Shown piece after piece: positions 1 through 8,131 of a stretch of 64,000 nt of DNA. Source of the stretch: Spiractinospora alimapuensis (GTDB taxonomy: Bacteria > Actinomycetota > Actinomycetes > Streptosporangiales > Streptosporangiaceae); the NCBI RefSeq assembly GCF_018437505.1, contig NZ_CP072467.1:1550001-1614000 (forward strand), read 5' to 3'. The number at the start of each line of letters is the position of its first letter. Within the stretch, counting starts at the first letter, position 1. The position numbers and the translations under genes were made by a program. The notes beneath the pieces are model-generated. The model ran no database searches and was not told the DNA's origin. It saw only the letters and a list, made by a program, of their open reading frames with translations.

Positions 1-788
1 TTCTCCACCGCGAGGCGCAGGCTGGCCAGTGGGTTGCGTAGCTGGTGGGACGCCTCGGAGACGAACGCTCGTTGCCGTTCCAGGGCGGTGCGCACCACGT
101 CCACCATCGTGTTGAAGGAGTTGGTGAGGCGCCGCAGTTCCGGCGGTCCCCGCTCCGCGTCCACCCGGACGTCCAGGTCCCCCGAGGCGACCGCCTCCGT
201 GGCGGCGTCCAGGCCGCGGATGGGGTGGAGCACCCAACGCGACAGAGGGAGTCCGGCGAAGACCAGGAGCGCCAGCGGGATGAGGCTGGCCAGCGCCAGC
301 CACCCCCAGGCCCTGAGCACGTCGCGGCCCAGGTCCTGTGTCGGTGCGATGAGGACGACCGCACCGACGACCTCACTGTCGCGCCCGATGGGGTCGGCGA
401 TGACCAGGGGAGCGTCCGACCACGGCCAGACCGTGGACGGCGGGGCGGGTCGCTCCCCCGCCAGGGCCGTGGTCACGTCGGTCGCGAGCAGGGCGCCGTC
501 GACGTCGCCCCGACCGGAGCCGGCGACGACGTCACCGTCCGGCGCGACCACGACCGCGGGGATGTCGTACAAGTCCTCGTAGCGGCCCATCTCCTGGTCG
601 AGCGCGTCCTGGCGGTCGGTCTCCAGCGCCGTTCGGGCCAGTGAGGCGAACCGGCCGGCGTCGCCGAGCCGGTCGACGTACATCTCCTGGGTCCGTTGCT
701 GGGCCACCATCGCTCCCATCGGGACGAAGACCGCTGCGACCAGTACGAACGCGACCGGGATGAGGATGCCGAGGAGCCGACGCAGCAT
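1..788 (-). CDS. Sensor histidine kinase (partial, C-terminus beyond window)
   Basis: Membrane sensor kinase of a two-component system. From the ATG at 788 the protein has a first membrane segment (about residues 5-27), an extracytoplasmic region, a second membrane segment (about 150-175), a HAMP-like linker and the start of the HisKA domain. The H-box reads SHQLRNPLASLR, placing the phosphorylated His near residue 248. The sequence runs off the left edge after about 262 residues, so the ATP-binding domain is not visible. The gene starts 3 bases after the stop of the response regulator, so the two are co-transcribed, regulator first. The signal sensed cannot be told from this sequence. Confidence 0.9.
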   Translation of the reverse strand, partial: MLRRLLGILIPVAFVLVAAVFVPMGAMVAQQRTQEMYVDRLGDAGRFASLARTALETDRQDALDQEMGRYEDLYDIPAVVVAPDGDVVAGSGRGDVDGALLATDVTTALAGERPAPPSTVWPWSDAPLVIADPIGRDSEVVGAVVLIAPTQDLGRDVLRAWGWLALASLIPLALLVFAGLPLSRWVLHPIRGLDAATEAVASGDLDVRVDAERGPPELRRLTNSFNTMVDVVRTALERQRAFVSEASHQLRNPLASLRLAVE

Positions 789-791
789 GGT

Positions 792-1460
792 CTACCCCCG
801 GTCGAGGACGTAGCCGACACCGCGGACCGTTCGAAAGCGCACCGCGTCGCCGAGTTTGGCCCGCAGCGAGGCCACGTGTGTGTCCAGGGTGCGTGAGGAC
901 GCCTCCCAGGCCGCGCCCCACACCTGGTCCAGGATGTGGTCGCGGCCGACCACGGCCGGGGCGCGCTGCACGAGAAGTGCGAGCAGGTCGAACTCCTTGC
1001 GGGTGAGTTGGGTGGGCAGGCCGTTGACCCGCGCCTCGCGCGTCGTCGGGTCCAAGGTCAGCGCGCCGAGCCGTACCGAGGGTTCCGCGTCCGGCGTCTC
1101 CGCCCGGGCCGCTCGCGTCCGACGCAACACCGCGTCGATCCGGGCCAGCAGCTCCGCCACCCCGAACGGTTTCACCACGTAGTCGTCGGCGCCGGCGCGC
1201 AACCCCCGGACCCGCTCGCGTTCCTCCCCGCGCGCGGTCACCGCGATGATCGCGGTCTGTGGTCGCTCCCGGAGTCTGCGCAGCAGGTCGATCCCGTCGG
1301 CGTCCGGCAACCCGAGGTCGAGCAGCACCACGTCGGCCGGAGGGGCGTTCAGGGCACGCTCGGCCGTTGCGGCCCGCTGCACGTCGAACGACGCCGCCGT
1401 CAGAGCGGTGACCAGGCCCCGCGCCACCCGGTCGTCGTCCTCCACCACGAGAATGCGCAT
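792..1460 (-). CDS. OmpR/PhoB-family response regulator
   Basis: Cognate regulator of the adjacent kinase, 222 aa. The receiver domain starts MRILVVEDDD, the phosphoacceptor Asp is about residue 48 (LLDLGLPDADG) and the conserved Lys lies in YVVKPFG. The C-terminal half is a winged-helix DNA-binding domain ending in RTVRGVGYVL, typical of OmpR/PhoB. I chose the ATG at 1460 because the receiver fold begins exactly there; an open frame extends upstream but does not look like protein. It is divergent from the HIT gene, with about 130 bases between the two starts. Target genes are unknown. Confidence 0.93.
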   Translation of the reverse strand: MRILVVEDDDRVARGLVTALTAASFDVQRAATAERALNAPPADVVLLDLGLPDADGIDLLRRLRERPQTAIIAVTARGEERERVRGLRAGADDYVVKPFGVAELLARIDAVLRRTRAARAETPDAEPSVRLGALTLDPTTREARVNGLPTQLTRKEFDLLALLVQRAPAVVGRDHILDQVWGAAWEASSRTLDTHVASLRAKLGDAVRFRTVRGVGYVLDRG

Positions 1461-1590
1461 GTCATGCAATGGTAGGCGCCGCGCGTGCCGCACCGATGAC
1501 GCGTGGACGATGGGCCGGCCGACCAGGATTCCTGGAGCGCCGGGCGGGAATCGGCACAAGTGAGCCCCAATCGTGAGAGGCCGAGGTGCG

Positions 1591-2082
1591 ATGCGACGTC
1601 ATCCCATGGATCTTCCGGCGTACGAGGCACGTGCTCGCCACGGGCCGTGCTTCGTCTGCTCCTTCGTGGCCGGTGACCCGGAGTACCGGCATGAGACCGT
1701 CCACGAGGACGAGTCGCACGTCGCCTTCCTCGATCGCTGGCCGACGGTTCCGGGGAAAGTCCTGGTCGCCCCCAAGGCACACGTCGAGCACGTCGTCCGC
1801 GACCTCGAGGAGTCGGCGTACCTGGAGTTGATGTCGTTCGTCCGGACGGTGGCTCTGGCCGTCGAACGGGTGATGGGCCCCGAACGCACCTACCTGCTCT
1901 CCCTCGGGAGTCAACAGGGCAACGCGCACCTGCATTGGCACGTCGCCGGTCTTCCGCCCGGTGTGCCCTACGCGGAGCAACAGTTCCACGCGCTCATGAG
2001 CGAGAACGGTGTGCTGTCCGTCCCTGCCGACCACGCCACCGCTCTGGCGGCGCGGCTGCGCGCCGAGGCCGGGGCGGGGTGA
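1591..2082 (+). CDS. HIT-family hydrolase/transferase
   Basis: Histidine-triad nucleotide-binding protein, about 163 aa. The triad HLHWHVAGLP is visible, and an N-terminal CFVC motif resembles the zinc-binding Cys pair of many actinobacterial HIT proteins. The family hydrolyses or transfers nucleoside monophosphates from dinucleotides or nucleoside phosphoramidates; the substrate here is unknown. The start is uncertain: GTG 1573, ATG 1591 and ATG 1606 are all in frame. I chose 1591 because GA-rich ribosome-binding sequence lies just upstream. It converges with the aldehyde dehydrogenase, 11 bases away. Confidence 0.85.
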   Translation: MRRHPMDLPAYEARARHGPCFVCSFVAGDPEYRHETVHEDESHVAFLDRWPTVPGKVLVAPKAHVEHVVRDLEESAYLELMSFVRTVALAVERVMGPERTYLLSLGSQQGNAHLHWHVAGLPPGVPYAEQQFHALMSENGVLSVPADHATALAARLRAEAGAG

Positions 2083-2093
2083 GCGCCGATCGA

Positions 2094-3572
2094 TCAGTAC
2101 GTGACGCAGACAGAGCGCCATTCCGTGTAGAAGTCCCACACCTGGGGCGAGCACTCAGGCGCACCGTGCTGGGACATCTTGGTGCCCCCGTGCGGCAGAT
2201 GCGCGTAGGACCCGACACCAGGACGATTCACATGGAGCATCCCCGCCTCGAACCACTCAAGAGCCTCGAAAGCCCGACCAATATCGCTGGTGAACAAAGC
2301 GCCGGACATCCCGTAGCGCACCCCGTTGGCGACGCGAAGGGCGTCGTCGAAGCCATCGCAGTCGACCACTGACAGGACCGGCCCGAAGACCTCCTCCTGG
2401 GCGATCGCGCTCTCCTCGGGCACGTCGAACAGGACTGTGGGCTCGACGTAGTTCCCGGGCGGGTCGATCTCGGCCGCCACTCCGCCGCAGAGCACCCGGG
2501 CGCCGGCGGCGCGGGCGGTGTCGATGGCGGTGACGCACTCCTCGCGACGTTGGGCGGTGATCAGCGGGCCGACGTCGGTGGCGTCGTCGGAGCCCGGGCC
2601 CACGCGTAGGCGGGTCACACGGTCCCGAAGTCTGTCGAGGAACTCCTCACGCACCGTGGTGTCGACGATCGCGCGGCTGGTGGCACTGCATCGTTGTCCG
2701 GCCTGCCCGAACGCCCCGCGCACGATCGCGTCCACCGCCAGATCGAGGTCGGCGTCGGCGAGGACGATCGCCGCGTTCTTACCGCCAAGCTCGAGTTGTG
2801 TCCGCAGAAGGCGTCCGGCACCGGCACGCTGGATCGCGGTTCCGACGGCGAGGGACCCGGTGAAGGACACCCCGGCGACGGTGGGGTGTTCCACCAGGGC
2901 CTCGCCCGCGGCCCGGTCTCCCTGCACCAGGTTGAGCACGCCGGGGGGCAGGGTGGCCTCGTGGAAGAGGTCGACGAGTCGCGCGGCGGTGAGTGGGGTG
3001 AACGGAGACGGTTTGAGGACGGCCGTGCAGCCGGCGAGCAGTGCCGGGGCGACCTTCCACACGGGTATCGCGAGAGGGAAGTTCCATGGGGTGATGAGGG
3101 CCGTCACCCCGAGCGCGCGCCGGAACGTGAACGCCAGGGTGCGTGGGTCCTCGGCGGGGGTGGTCACCCCGTTCAGCCGGCGCGCCTCACCGGCGGTGAA
3201 GTCCAGGATGGCCAGCGCCCGATCCACCTCGCCCCGCGCCTCGTCTCGTCGTTTCCCCTGCTCTCGCGTGATCGTCTGGGCGAAGTCCTCGCGTCGTTCC
3301 CGTAGGGCGTTCTCGACTCGGCGCAGGTATCGGGCTCGCTCGATGGCGCCAAGAGCGCGCCACTCCTCCTGCGCCCGTGCCGCCGCCGTCACCGCGAGTT
3401 CGGCGTCCGCGCCACCGGACTCGGCGAACGCGCCGATGACGTCGGTCGGGTCGGCGGGGTTGGTGTTGGTGCGGGTCTGTCCGCTCTCGGGCCGTACCCA
3501 TCGGCCGTCGAGGTAGTTGCCGTGGATAGGTGTGTGGCCTGGCCTCGTGGACGTCGGGTCCTGTGTCCCCAC
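2094..3572 (-). CDS. phnY: Aldehyde dehydrogenase, probable phosphonoacetaldehyde dehydrogenase
   Basis: NAD(P)-dependent aldehyde dehydrogenase, 492 aa. The NAD-binding region includes TPWNFPLAIP, the general-base Glu lies in LELGGKN and the catalytic Cys in GQRCSATSR. On family features alone it could be any ALDH. The specific name rests on context: the next gene upstream encodes phosphonoacetate hydrolase, and PhnY supplies its substrate by oxidising phosphonoacetaldehyde to phosphonoacetate in 2-aminoethylphosphonate breakdown. The start is a GTG at 3572 preceded by GAGGAG. A 43-base gap separates it from phnA, so they probably form one operon. No PhnW-type aminotransferase is in this window. 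Confidence 0.72.
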   Translation of the reverse strand: MGTQDPTSTRPGHTPIHGNYLDGRWVRPESGQTRTNTNPADPTDVIGAFAESGGADAELAVTAAARAQEEWRALGAIERARYLRRVENALRERREDFAQTITREQGKRRDEARGEVDRALAILDFTAGEARRLNGVTTPAEDPRTLAFTFRRALGVTALITPWNFPLAIPVWKVAPALLAGCTAVLKPSPFTPLTAARLVDLFHEATLPPGVLNLVQGDRAAGEALVEHPTVAGVSFTGSLAVGTAIQRAGAGRLLRTQLELGGKNAAIVLADADLDLAVDAIVRGAFGQAGQRCSATSRAIVDTTVREEFLDRLRDRVTRLRVGPGSDDATDVGPLITAQRREECVTAIDTARAAGARVLCGGVAAEIDPPGNYVEPTVLFDVPEESAIAQEEVFGPVLSVVDCDGFDDALRVANGVRYGMSGALFTSDIGRAFEALEWFEAGMLHVNRPGVGSYAHLPHGGTKMSQHGAPECSPQVWDFYTEWRSVCVTY

Positions 3573-3615
3573 CGGTCGCTCCTCAGGTTTCAGGGGCTCG
3601 TCAGCGCCGTGCGGA

Positions 3616-4863
3616 TCACGCGGGGGAACGCGCGACGTGGTTGAGCGCGAGCCAGTACGCGTCGTAGTTCCGCGGTTCGTGGGTCGGCGGCAGGCGCGTC
3701 ATTGGCCGGTTCAGGATCAGCGGCACGCGCTGCTCGGTGCGGCCGCCGTGGGATCGCAGTGGTTCGCGGAGTTGGGAGAGGTCATGGCGATCCTCCGCGG
3801 TACCGATGACGGTGTCCCGCTCCGCGAGCGCCACGAGCTCCCCGATGCGGTCCGGGGGGAGCTCGAAGGCCGCGGCCGCCTCTGCCCGACCGAGGACCTC
3901 GGCGACCCCCGGCGTCGACGCCAGGACCGACCGCGCCGCCGCGACGTCACCCGGCTCGGGAAGATGGATGGTGGCGAACGAACCAAGCGCCCCGTGGTGC
4001 ACGGTGTAGGGGTCGGTGATGGGGAGGACGACCCTGCTTCGCCCCTCCCCCAGGGCCTCGTCCAAGAGCCGTTGGGCGTAGACCACGTTGGGCCGCCCCT
4101 CCGCGTCGGACTTGCGGTTCATCCCGTGGTCCCCCGTCACCACCAACACCACGCCCAGGGCGTCGAGCTCCTGGAGGTAGCCGTCGAGCATGGCGTAGAA
4201 GTCGTTGGCGACCGGTGAGCCGGGGGCGTGCTTGTGCTGGATGTAGTCGGTCAACGACAGGTAGACGAGGTCGGGCCGGTCCCGCTCCATGAGCCGGACA
4301 CCGGCCGCCAGCACGAACTCGCTGAGGTCCGCACTGTAGACCTCCGGCTGGGGCAGGCCGACAAGGTCGAGGACCCGCTCGACACCGTTCTCGGCGAGGC
4401 TGGCCCGGGAGGCGTGCTCGGCGGAGAAACACACGCCGTCGCGGAGCCCCGCCCCGAGGAGCCGGCGCAGCTTGTCCTTCGCGGTGACCACGGCCACCCT
4501 CGCCCCGACTCGGGAGAACGCGGCGAACAGCGTGGGGCTACGAAGCAGCTCCGGACTGTTCATCATCACCTCCTCTCCTCGCTCGGCGTCATAGAAATAG
4601 TTGCCGCAGATCCCGTGGACGGCGGGCGGAGCCCCGGTGGCAATGGAGATGTTGTTGGGGTTGGTGAAGGATGGCATCGCCGACGTGGCCGTCCCCACCG
4701 ACCCTGCCTCGCTACCGGCGAGCCGCTCCAGATAGGGCATGCGGCCCGCCGCGATCGCTCGTTCGTGGTACGCGGGCTCGCTTCCGTCGACACACACCGC
4801 CACGACCGGCGTCTCGGGGAACGGGTACTCCCGTCCCGCGAGCGTCACTGGTTCGCCACCCAT
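3616..4863 (-). CDS. phnA: Phosphonoacetate hydrolase
   Basis: Alkaline-phosphatase-superfamily enzyme, 415 aa, that splits the C-P bond of phosphonoacetate to acetate and phosphate. Family-specific motifs are present: VVAVCVDGSEPAY (metal Asp), MPSFTNPNN with the nucleophile Thr, HGICGNYFYD, LTDYIQHKHAPG (Asp and His), VTGDHGMN (Asp-His) and SHGGRTEQRVP (late metal His). The combination of FTNPNN and HGICGN distinguishes it from nucleotide pyrophosphatases. The start at 4863 has AGGAAGGTG-type sequence just upstream; a longer frame to 4929 lacks conserved sequence. Co-oriented with the PhnY-like gene and divergent from the alcohol dehydrogenase. Confidence 0.88.
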   Translation of the reverse strand: MGGEPVTLAGREYPFPETPVVAVCVDGSEPAYHERAIAAGRMPYLERLAGSEAGSVGTATSAMPSFTNPNNISIATGAPPAVHGICGNYFYDAERGEEVMMNSPELLRSPTLFAAFSRVGARVAVVTAKDKLRRLLGAGLRDGVCFSAEHASRASLAENGVERVLDLVGLPQPEVYSADLSEFVLAAGVRLMERDRPDLVYLSLTDYIQHKHAPGSPVANDFYAMLDGYLQELDALGVVLVVTGDHGMNRKSDAEGRPNVVYAQRLLDEALGEGRSRVVLPITDPYTVHHGALGSFATIHLPEPGDVAAARSVLASTPGVAEVLGRAEAAAAFELPPDRIGELVALAERDTVIGTAEDRHDLSQLREPLRSHGGRTEQRVPLILNRPMTRLPPTHEPRNYDAYWLALNHVARSPA

Positions 4864-5321
4864 CTCCACACCTTCCTGCTCGGAGAGACTCCGTGACCGG
4901 ACACCGTGTATCCGCGGCGCTCGGGTCACGTTTTCTGTTCTAACAGGACCACCACGAATTGAGCACCCATGGTCGGGCTATGACCGCGATAGCGAAACCC
5001 TATGGGCATCGGCGCACATAATCGTTCACTTATGGGCCGCATAGGATTTCGCGGAGTTCCACCATGAACACCTGGATGCTAGAACCGAAGAAGAGGACGA
5101 ATCCCATGGAACAGGCTGGACACGTCGTGGACACACCGCGGCCATCGTGGCGCCACGCTACGGAAATCCCTCGACGAAATCCTGGACGCGGGCGCTGTCG
5201 ACACGTTCGGACCCACGTGATCAATTCACGATCGCGCCGGACGTGTGAATGGCGCCACCAACCGGTGGTCGGGAATTCGAATTCCAGGAGCCATGTTTCC
5301 CGCTTTCGAGGGAGTTGATCG
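4864..5321. other. Intergenic region between divergent phosphonate genes
   Basis: About 460 bases with no convincing gene between phnA (leftward) and the alcohol dehydrogenase (rightward). It is more AT-rich than its surroundings around 4930-5060 and should hold the promoters of both transcription units. It contains the palindrome listed at 5272-5285 and a small CTGTT/AACAG inverted repeat near 4940. No regulator gene is encoded between the two units. Confidence 0.6.
5272..5285. promoter_or_regulatory. 14-bp perfect palindrome, candidate operator
   Basis: GGAATTCGAATTCC reads the same on both strands and lies about 36 bases before the TTG start of the alcohol dehydrogenase. An AT-rich perfect palindrome is unusual in this GC-rich sequence. 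A role as a regulator site for the phosphonate genes is an inference from position. Confidence 0.4.
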
Positions 5322-6407
5322 TTGTTGTCGGGTCGTCAGAACGCACACGCCGCCGTCTGGTACGGACACTCCGACGGTTTCCAGCAGCGCGAGGTCCCGA
5401 TTCCCGTTCCGGAGTCCCGCGAGGCCGTGGTCCGGGTTCGGGCCGCGACCATCTGTGGCAGCGACCTGCACAGCCTCCGCGGCGACCGGGAGGTTCCCAC
5501 ACCCACGATCCTGGGTCACGAGGCGGTCGGTGAGATCGTCGCGGCGGGGGCGAACGCCACGGCGCACGACGGGCGATCGCTGACCCTTGGCACCCGGGTC
5601 ACCTGGACCATCGGTACCGCCTGTGGCACCTGCCCCCGGTGTTCCCGTGGCATGGGCCAGAAGTGCGTCGGGGTGCGCAAGTACGGGCACGAGGCGGTCT
5701 CGCCGCGCTGGTTCCTCAATGGTGGCCTGGCCACCCACTGCCACCTGCTCCCGGACACCGGCGTCGTCGTGGTGCCGGCGGAGATCCCGGACCTGGTGGC
5801 GGCGCCCGCCAACTGCGCGACGAGCACCGTTGCCAACGCGCTGGCCGACGTCCGCAAGGGGGTGGTGCGCGCCGCGGTGGTCCAGGGATGCGGCATGCTC
5901 GGACTCACCGCCGTCGCCTGGCTGCACGAGCGCGGCGTGGAGACGATCGTGGCCTGCGACACCGACGAGGACCGCCGCGCGCACGCCGGGAGCTTCGGTG
6001 CGACCGCCGCCGTGTCGCCGGACGAGTTGTTCACGACCGTCGCCGACCACACCGGCGGCGAGGGCGCCGACCTCGTGATCGAGCTCTCGGGCAGCTCCGC
6101 GGCCGTGGCCGACTCGGTCGCCCTGTTGGCGATCGGAGGCACCCTGCGGCTGGTGGGATCCGTCTCCCCCAGCGCCCCCGTGGCGCTCCACGCGGAGGAC
6201 ATCGTGCGTCGGCTGCTCACCGTTCGCGGTACACACAACTACACGACACACGACCTCGTGCAGGCGGTTGCCTTCCTCGAACGTTCGCACGCCACTTACC
6301 CGTTCGCGTCGCTCGTCGGTCCACGGTTTCCCCTCACGGAGATCGACCGCGCGATCGGCCACGCCGAGACGCACCGTCCACCTCGCGTGGCGGTGCTCCC
6401 CGGCTGA
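5322..6407 (+). CDS. Phosphonate-catabolism-associated zinc alcohol dehydrogenase
   Basis: Medium-chain zinc dehydrogenase, 361 aa. It has the catalytic-zinc Cys motif ICGSDLHSLRGD, the second-shell motif GHEAVGEI, structural-zinc Cys residues (CGTCPRCSRGMGQKC) and a Rossmann core (VVQGCGMLGL). It matches the family described as putative phosphonate-catabolism-associated alcohol dehydrogenase (TIGR03366, from memory). Its position beside phnA and phnY supports this; the alcohol substrate is unknown but could be a hydroxyethylphosphonate-type compound. The start is a TTG with GAGGGA 9 bases upstream. Divergent from phnA. Confidence 0.78.
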   Translation: MLSGRQNAHAAVWYGHSDGFQQREVPIPVPESREAVVRVRAATICGSDLHSLRGDREVPTPTILGHEAVGEIVAAGANATAHDGRSLTLGTRVTWTIGTACGTCPRCSRGMGQKCVGVRKYGHEAVSPRWFLNGGLATHCHLLPDTGVVVVPAEIPDLVAAPANCATSTVANALADVRKGVVRAAVVQGCGMLGLTAVAWLHERGVETIVACDTDEDRRAHAGSFGATAAVSPDELFTTVADHTGGEGADLVIELSGSSAAVADSVALLAIGGTLRLVGSVSPSAPVALHAEDIVRRLLTVRGTHNYTTHDLVQAVAFLERSHATYPFASLVGPRFPLTEIDRAIGHAETHRPPRVAVLPG

Positions 6408-6490
6408 CGCATGTCGGACCCCAGGCGCGGCTGGGGTCGCTTCTCTCCCCACCGACAGCGCTCGCCCTCCGGCCGTCCGGACGCGGCCGC

Positions 6491-6496
6491 TAGATT
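6491..6496 (+). promoter_or_regulatory. Candidate -10 box for a leaderless transcript
   Basis: TAGATT fits the actinobacterial TANNNT pattern and ends 6 bases before the GTG start at 6503. That spacing would put transcription start at or next to the start codon. No clear -35 box is seen. Confidence 0.35.
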
Positions 6497-6502
6497 GGAT
6501 GG

Positions 6503-7228
6503 GTGAACGTGACGCGAGAACCGGGAAGCCGCCCGGCGGGGCCCGAGGTCGCGCTGTTGCCGGTGGGCAGCCAGGAACAACACGGTCCACACCTTCCGCT
6601 GGACACCGACACGCTGATCGCCACCACCGTCGCCGAGGAGCTCGCGCGGGCCTATTCCGTTCGTCTGCTGCCCCCGATCGCCTACTCCTGTTCGCACGAG
6701 CACGACGCCTGGCCCGGCACGGTGAGCATCTCCGCGACCACGCTGTCCGCGCTCGTCTCCGACATCGCCGCTTCCCTCCGCCGGGCGGGGACGTCACGAC
6801 TGGTCCTCGTGAACGGCCACGGGGGAAACTACGTCCTGGGCAACGTGGTACAGGAGTCATCCGGCCGCATGGCGCTGTTCCCCGGTGTCGCCGAGTGGGA
6901 GGCCGCACGGCGCACGGCCGGGGTGGAGACCTCGGGCGAGGTCGACATGCACGCCGGGGAACTGGAGACGTCACTCCTCCTGCACGCACGCCCCGACGTG
7001 GTGGCGCGCGGGTTCGAGGCCCGCGACGAACTCACCGGGGACCGACCGCATCTGCTCACTCGTGGCCTCGCCGCCTACAGCGCCTCCGGAGTCGTCGGGC
7101 GTCCCTCACTCGCCTCGGCCAACAAGGGCCGCCTCGTGCTGGGAGACCTGGTCCGGTCCTTCTCCGGCCACCTCACCGCGCTGGGTGTCACATCCCCGGT
7201 TCCGGGTGAGCACGCGCCGGAACAGTAG
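6503..7228 (+). CDS. Creatininase-family amidohydrolase (possible formamide hydrolase)
   Basis: Creatininase-fold metal hydrolase, 241 aa. Ligand motifs are complete: GSQEQHGPHLPLDTD near the N-terminus, SHEHDAWPGT, NGHGGN and DMHAGELETS. The family includes creatininase, mycofactocin MftE and archaeal ArfB, which deformylates the pyrimidine FAPy made by GTP cyclohydrolases. No other mycofactocin gene is nearby, while a GTP cyclohydrolase II paralogue lies 6.4 kb downstream in the same gene cluster, so an ArfB-like role is the better inference. Its 3' end overlaps the convergent flippase-like gene by 123 bases. It is probably expressed from its own promoter (see 6491). Confidence 0.82.
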   Translation: MNVTREPGSRPAGPEVALLPVGSQEQHGPHLPLDTDTLIATTVAEELARAYSVRLLPPIAYSCSHEHDAWPGTVSISATTLSALVSDIAASLRRAGTSRLVLVNGHGGNYVLGNVVQESSGRMALFPGVAEWEAARRTAGVETSGEVDMHAGELETSLLLHARPDVVARGFEARDELTGDRPHLLTRGLAAYSASGVVGRPSLASANKGRLVLGDLVRSFSGHLTALGVTSPVPGEHAPEQ

Positions 7229-8131
7229 GACACCCAGCCCGGGGAGACTCGCGACGAACGCCAAGGCGCCGTAGGTGACCGCGGTCGCGAACCCGAGCTC
7301 CGGGGCGAGACCGACCGCGCCGAAGGCGAGGACCGCCGCGGCCTCCCGCGGCCCCCAGCCGGCGACGTTCACCGGGATCGACATCGCCACCAACGCCAGG
7401 ACCGCGATCGGCAGCACGAACGACGCCGGGGTCCGCGGGGTGGCCACCCCCGCCGCGACCAGGAACAGCGCGACGTGTCCCCCAATGGCCGCGACCGACA
7501 GGAAGAGCACGATGGGGCCGGTACGGCGCCCGAACAGCGCGACGCGCGCGTCGGCCAGGGCGACGCGCGTCTGGTGGCGTGCTCTCCCCCACCACTCCAG
7601 GTGGCGTACCGGCGAGCGCACGAGACTGAGAACGAGGAACGTCAGGACGGCGACCGCCGTCGCGCCGAGAGCGAGGGCGGGGAGAGCGCTCGAGGTGAGC
7701 TGGGCGAGGGAGAACGGCAGGACGAGCAGGACCGTCGCACCGACCACCAGTAGCACCGCCTGTCCGGCGACCCGCTCCAGCACCACCGCGCGGGCCGCCG
7801 GGCCGTACGCCCCGGACTCCCGGCCGTGACACGCCGCCCGGTGCACGTCACCGAGTACTCCGGCCGGCAGTACGGCGTTGAGGAACACGGCACGGTAGTA
7901 GTCCGCGACCGCGACCCGCATCGGGAGTGGCACCCCTACCGCGGCCGCGACGACGCGCCACCTCCACGCACACAACACGGTCGTGGCCAGCCCGATCCCC
8001 AACGCGGCCACCACGGCCCTCAGGTCCACCGCGGCCAAGGCGGCGACGGCGGCATGTGGTCGGACCTGCCACGCCAACGCCCCGAGTACGGCCAGACCGC
8101 CGCCGACCCGAATGACCCGCCGCCACGGCAT
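7106..8131 (-). CDS. Lysylphosphatidylglycerol-synthase-TM/flippase-like membrane protein
   Basis: Polytopic membrane protein of the UPF0104/LPG_synthase_TM type, about 341 aa with roughly eight hydrophobic segments. Conserved features include the FLNAVLPAGVLGDVHRA loop, the VLERVAGQ segment and the NVAGWGPREAA motif near the C-terminus. Relatives occur as the membrane half of MprF or next to glycosyltransferases, where lipid flipping or lipid-linked sugar handling is proposed. The start is uncertain (ATG 8131; a GTG lies just upstream). The tail after about residue 300 is hydrophilic and overlaps the creatininase gene on the other strand. It probably belongs to the pterin-like cluster. Confidence 0.78.
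   Translation of the reverse strand: MPWRRVIRVGGGLAVLGALAWQVRPHAAVAALAAVDLRAVVAALGIGLATTVLCAWRWRVVAAAVGVPLPMRVAVADYYRAVFLNAVLPAGVLGDVHRAACHGRESGAYGPAARAVVLERVAGQAVLLVVGATVLLVLPFSLAQLTSSALPALALGATAVAVLTFLVLSLVRSPVRHLEWWGRARHQTRVALADARVALFGRRTGPIVLFLSVAAIGGHVALFLVAAGVATPRTPASFVLPIAVLALVAMSIPVNVAGWGPREAAAVLAFGAVGLAPELGFATAVTYGALAFVASLPGLGVLLFRRVLTRNRGCDTQRGEVAGEGPDQVSQHEAALVGRGE

Noticed and set aside
5030-5224. Small leftward open frame of 64 codons in the phosphonate intergenic region
   Set aside because: No ribosome site, no domain, and weak codon bias; more likely promoter DNA.
5226-6989. Leftward open frame of 587 codons
   Set aside because: Opposite the alcohol dehydrogenase and creatininase genes, both with clear catalytic motifs; its own sequence is Arg-rich without any domain.
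6503-7228. Creatininase protein as mycofactocin MftE
   Set aside because: No MftA, MftB, MftC or other mycofactocin gene is in the window, whereas a GTP cyclohydrolase paralogue is close by.
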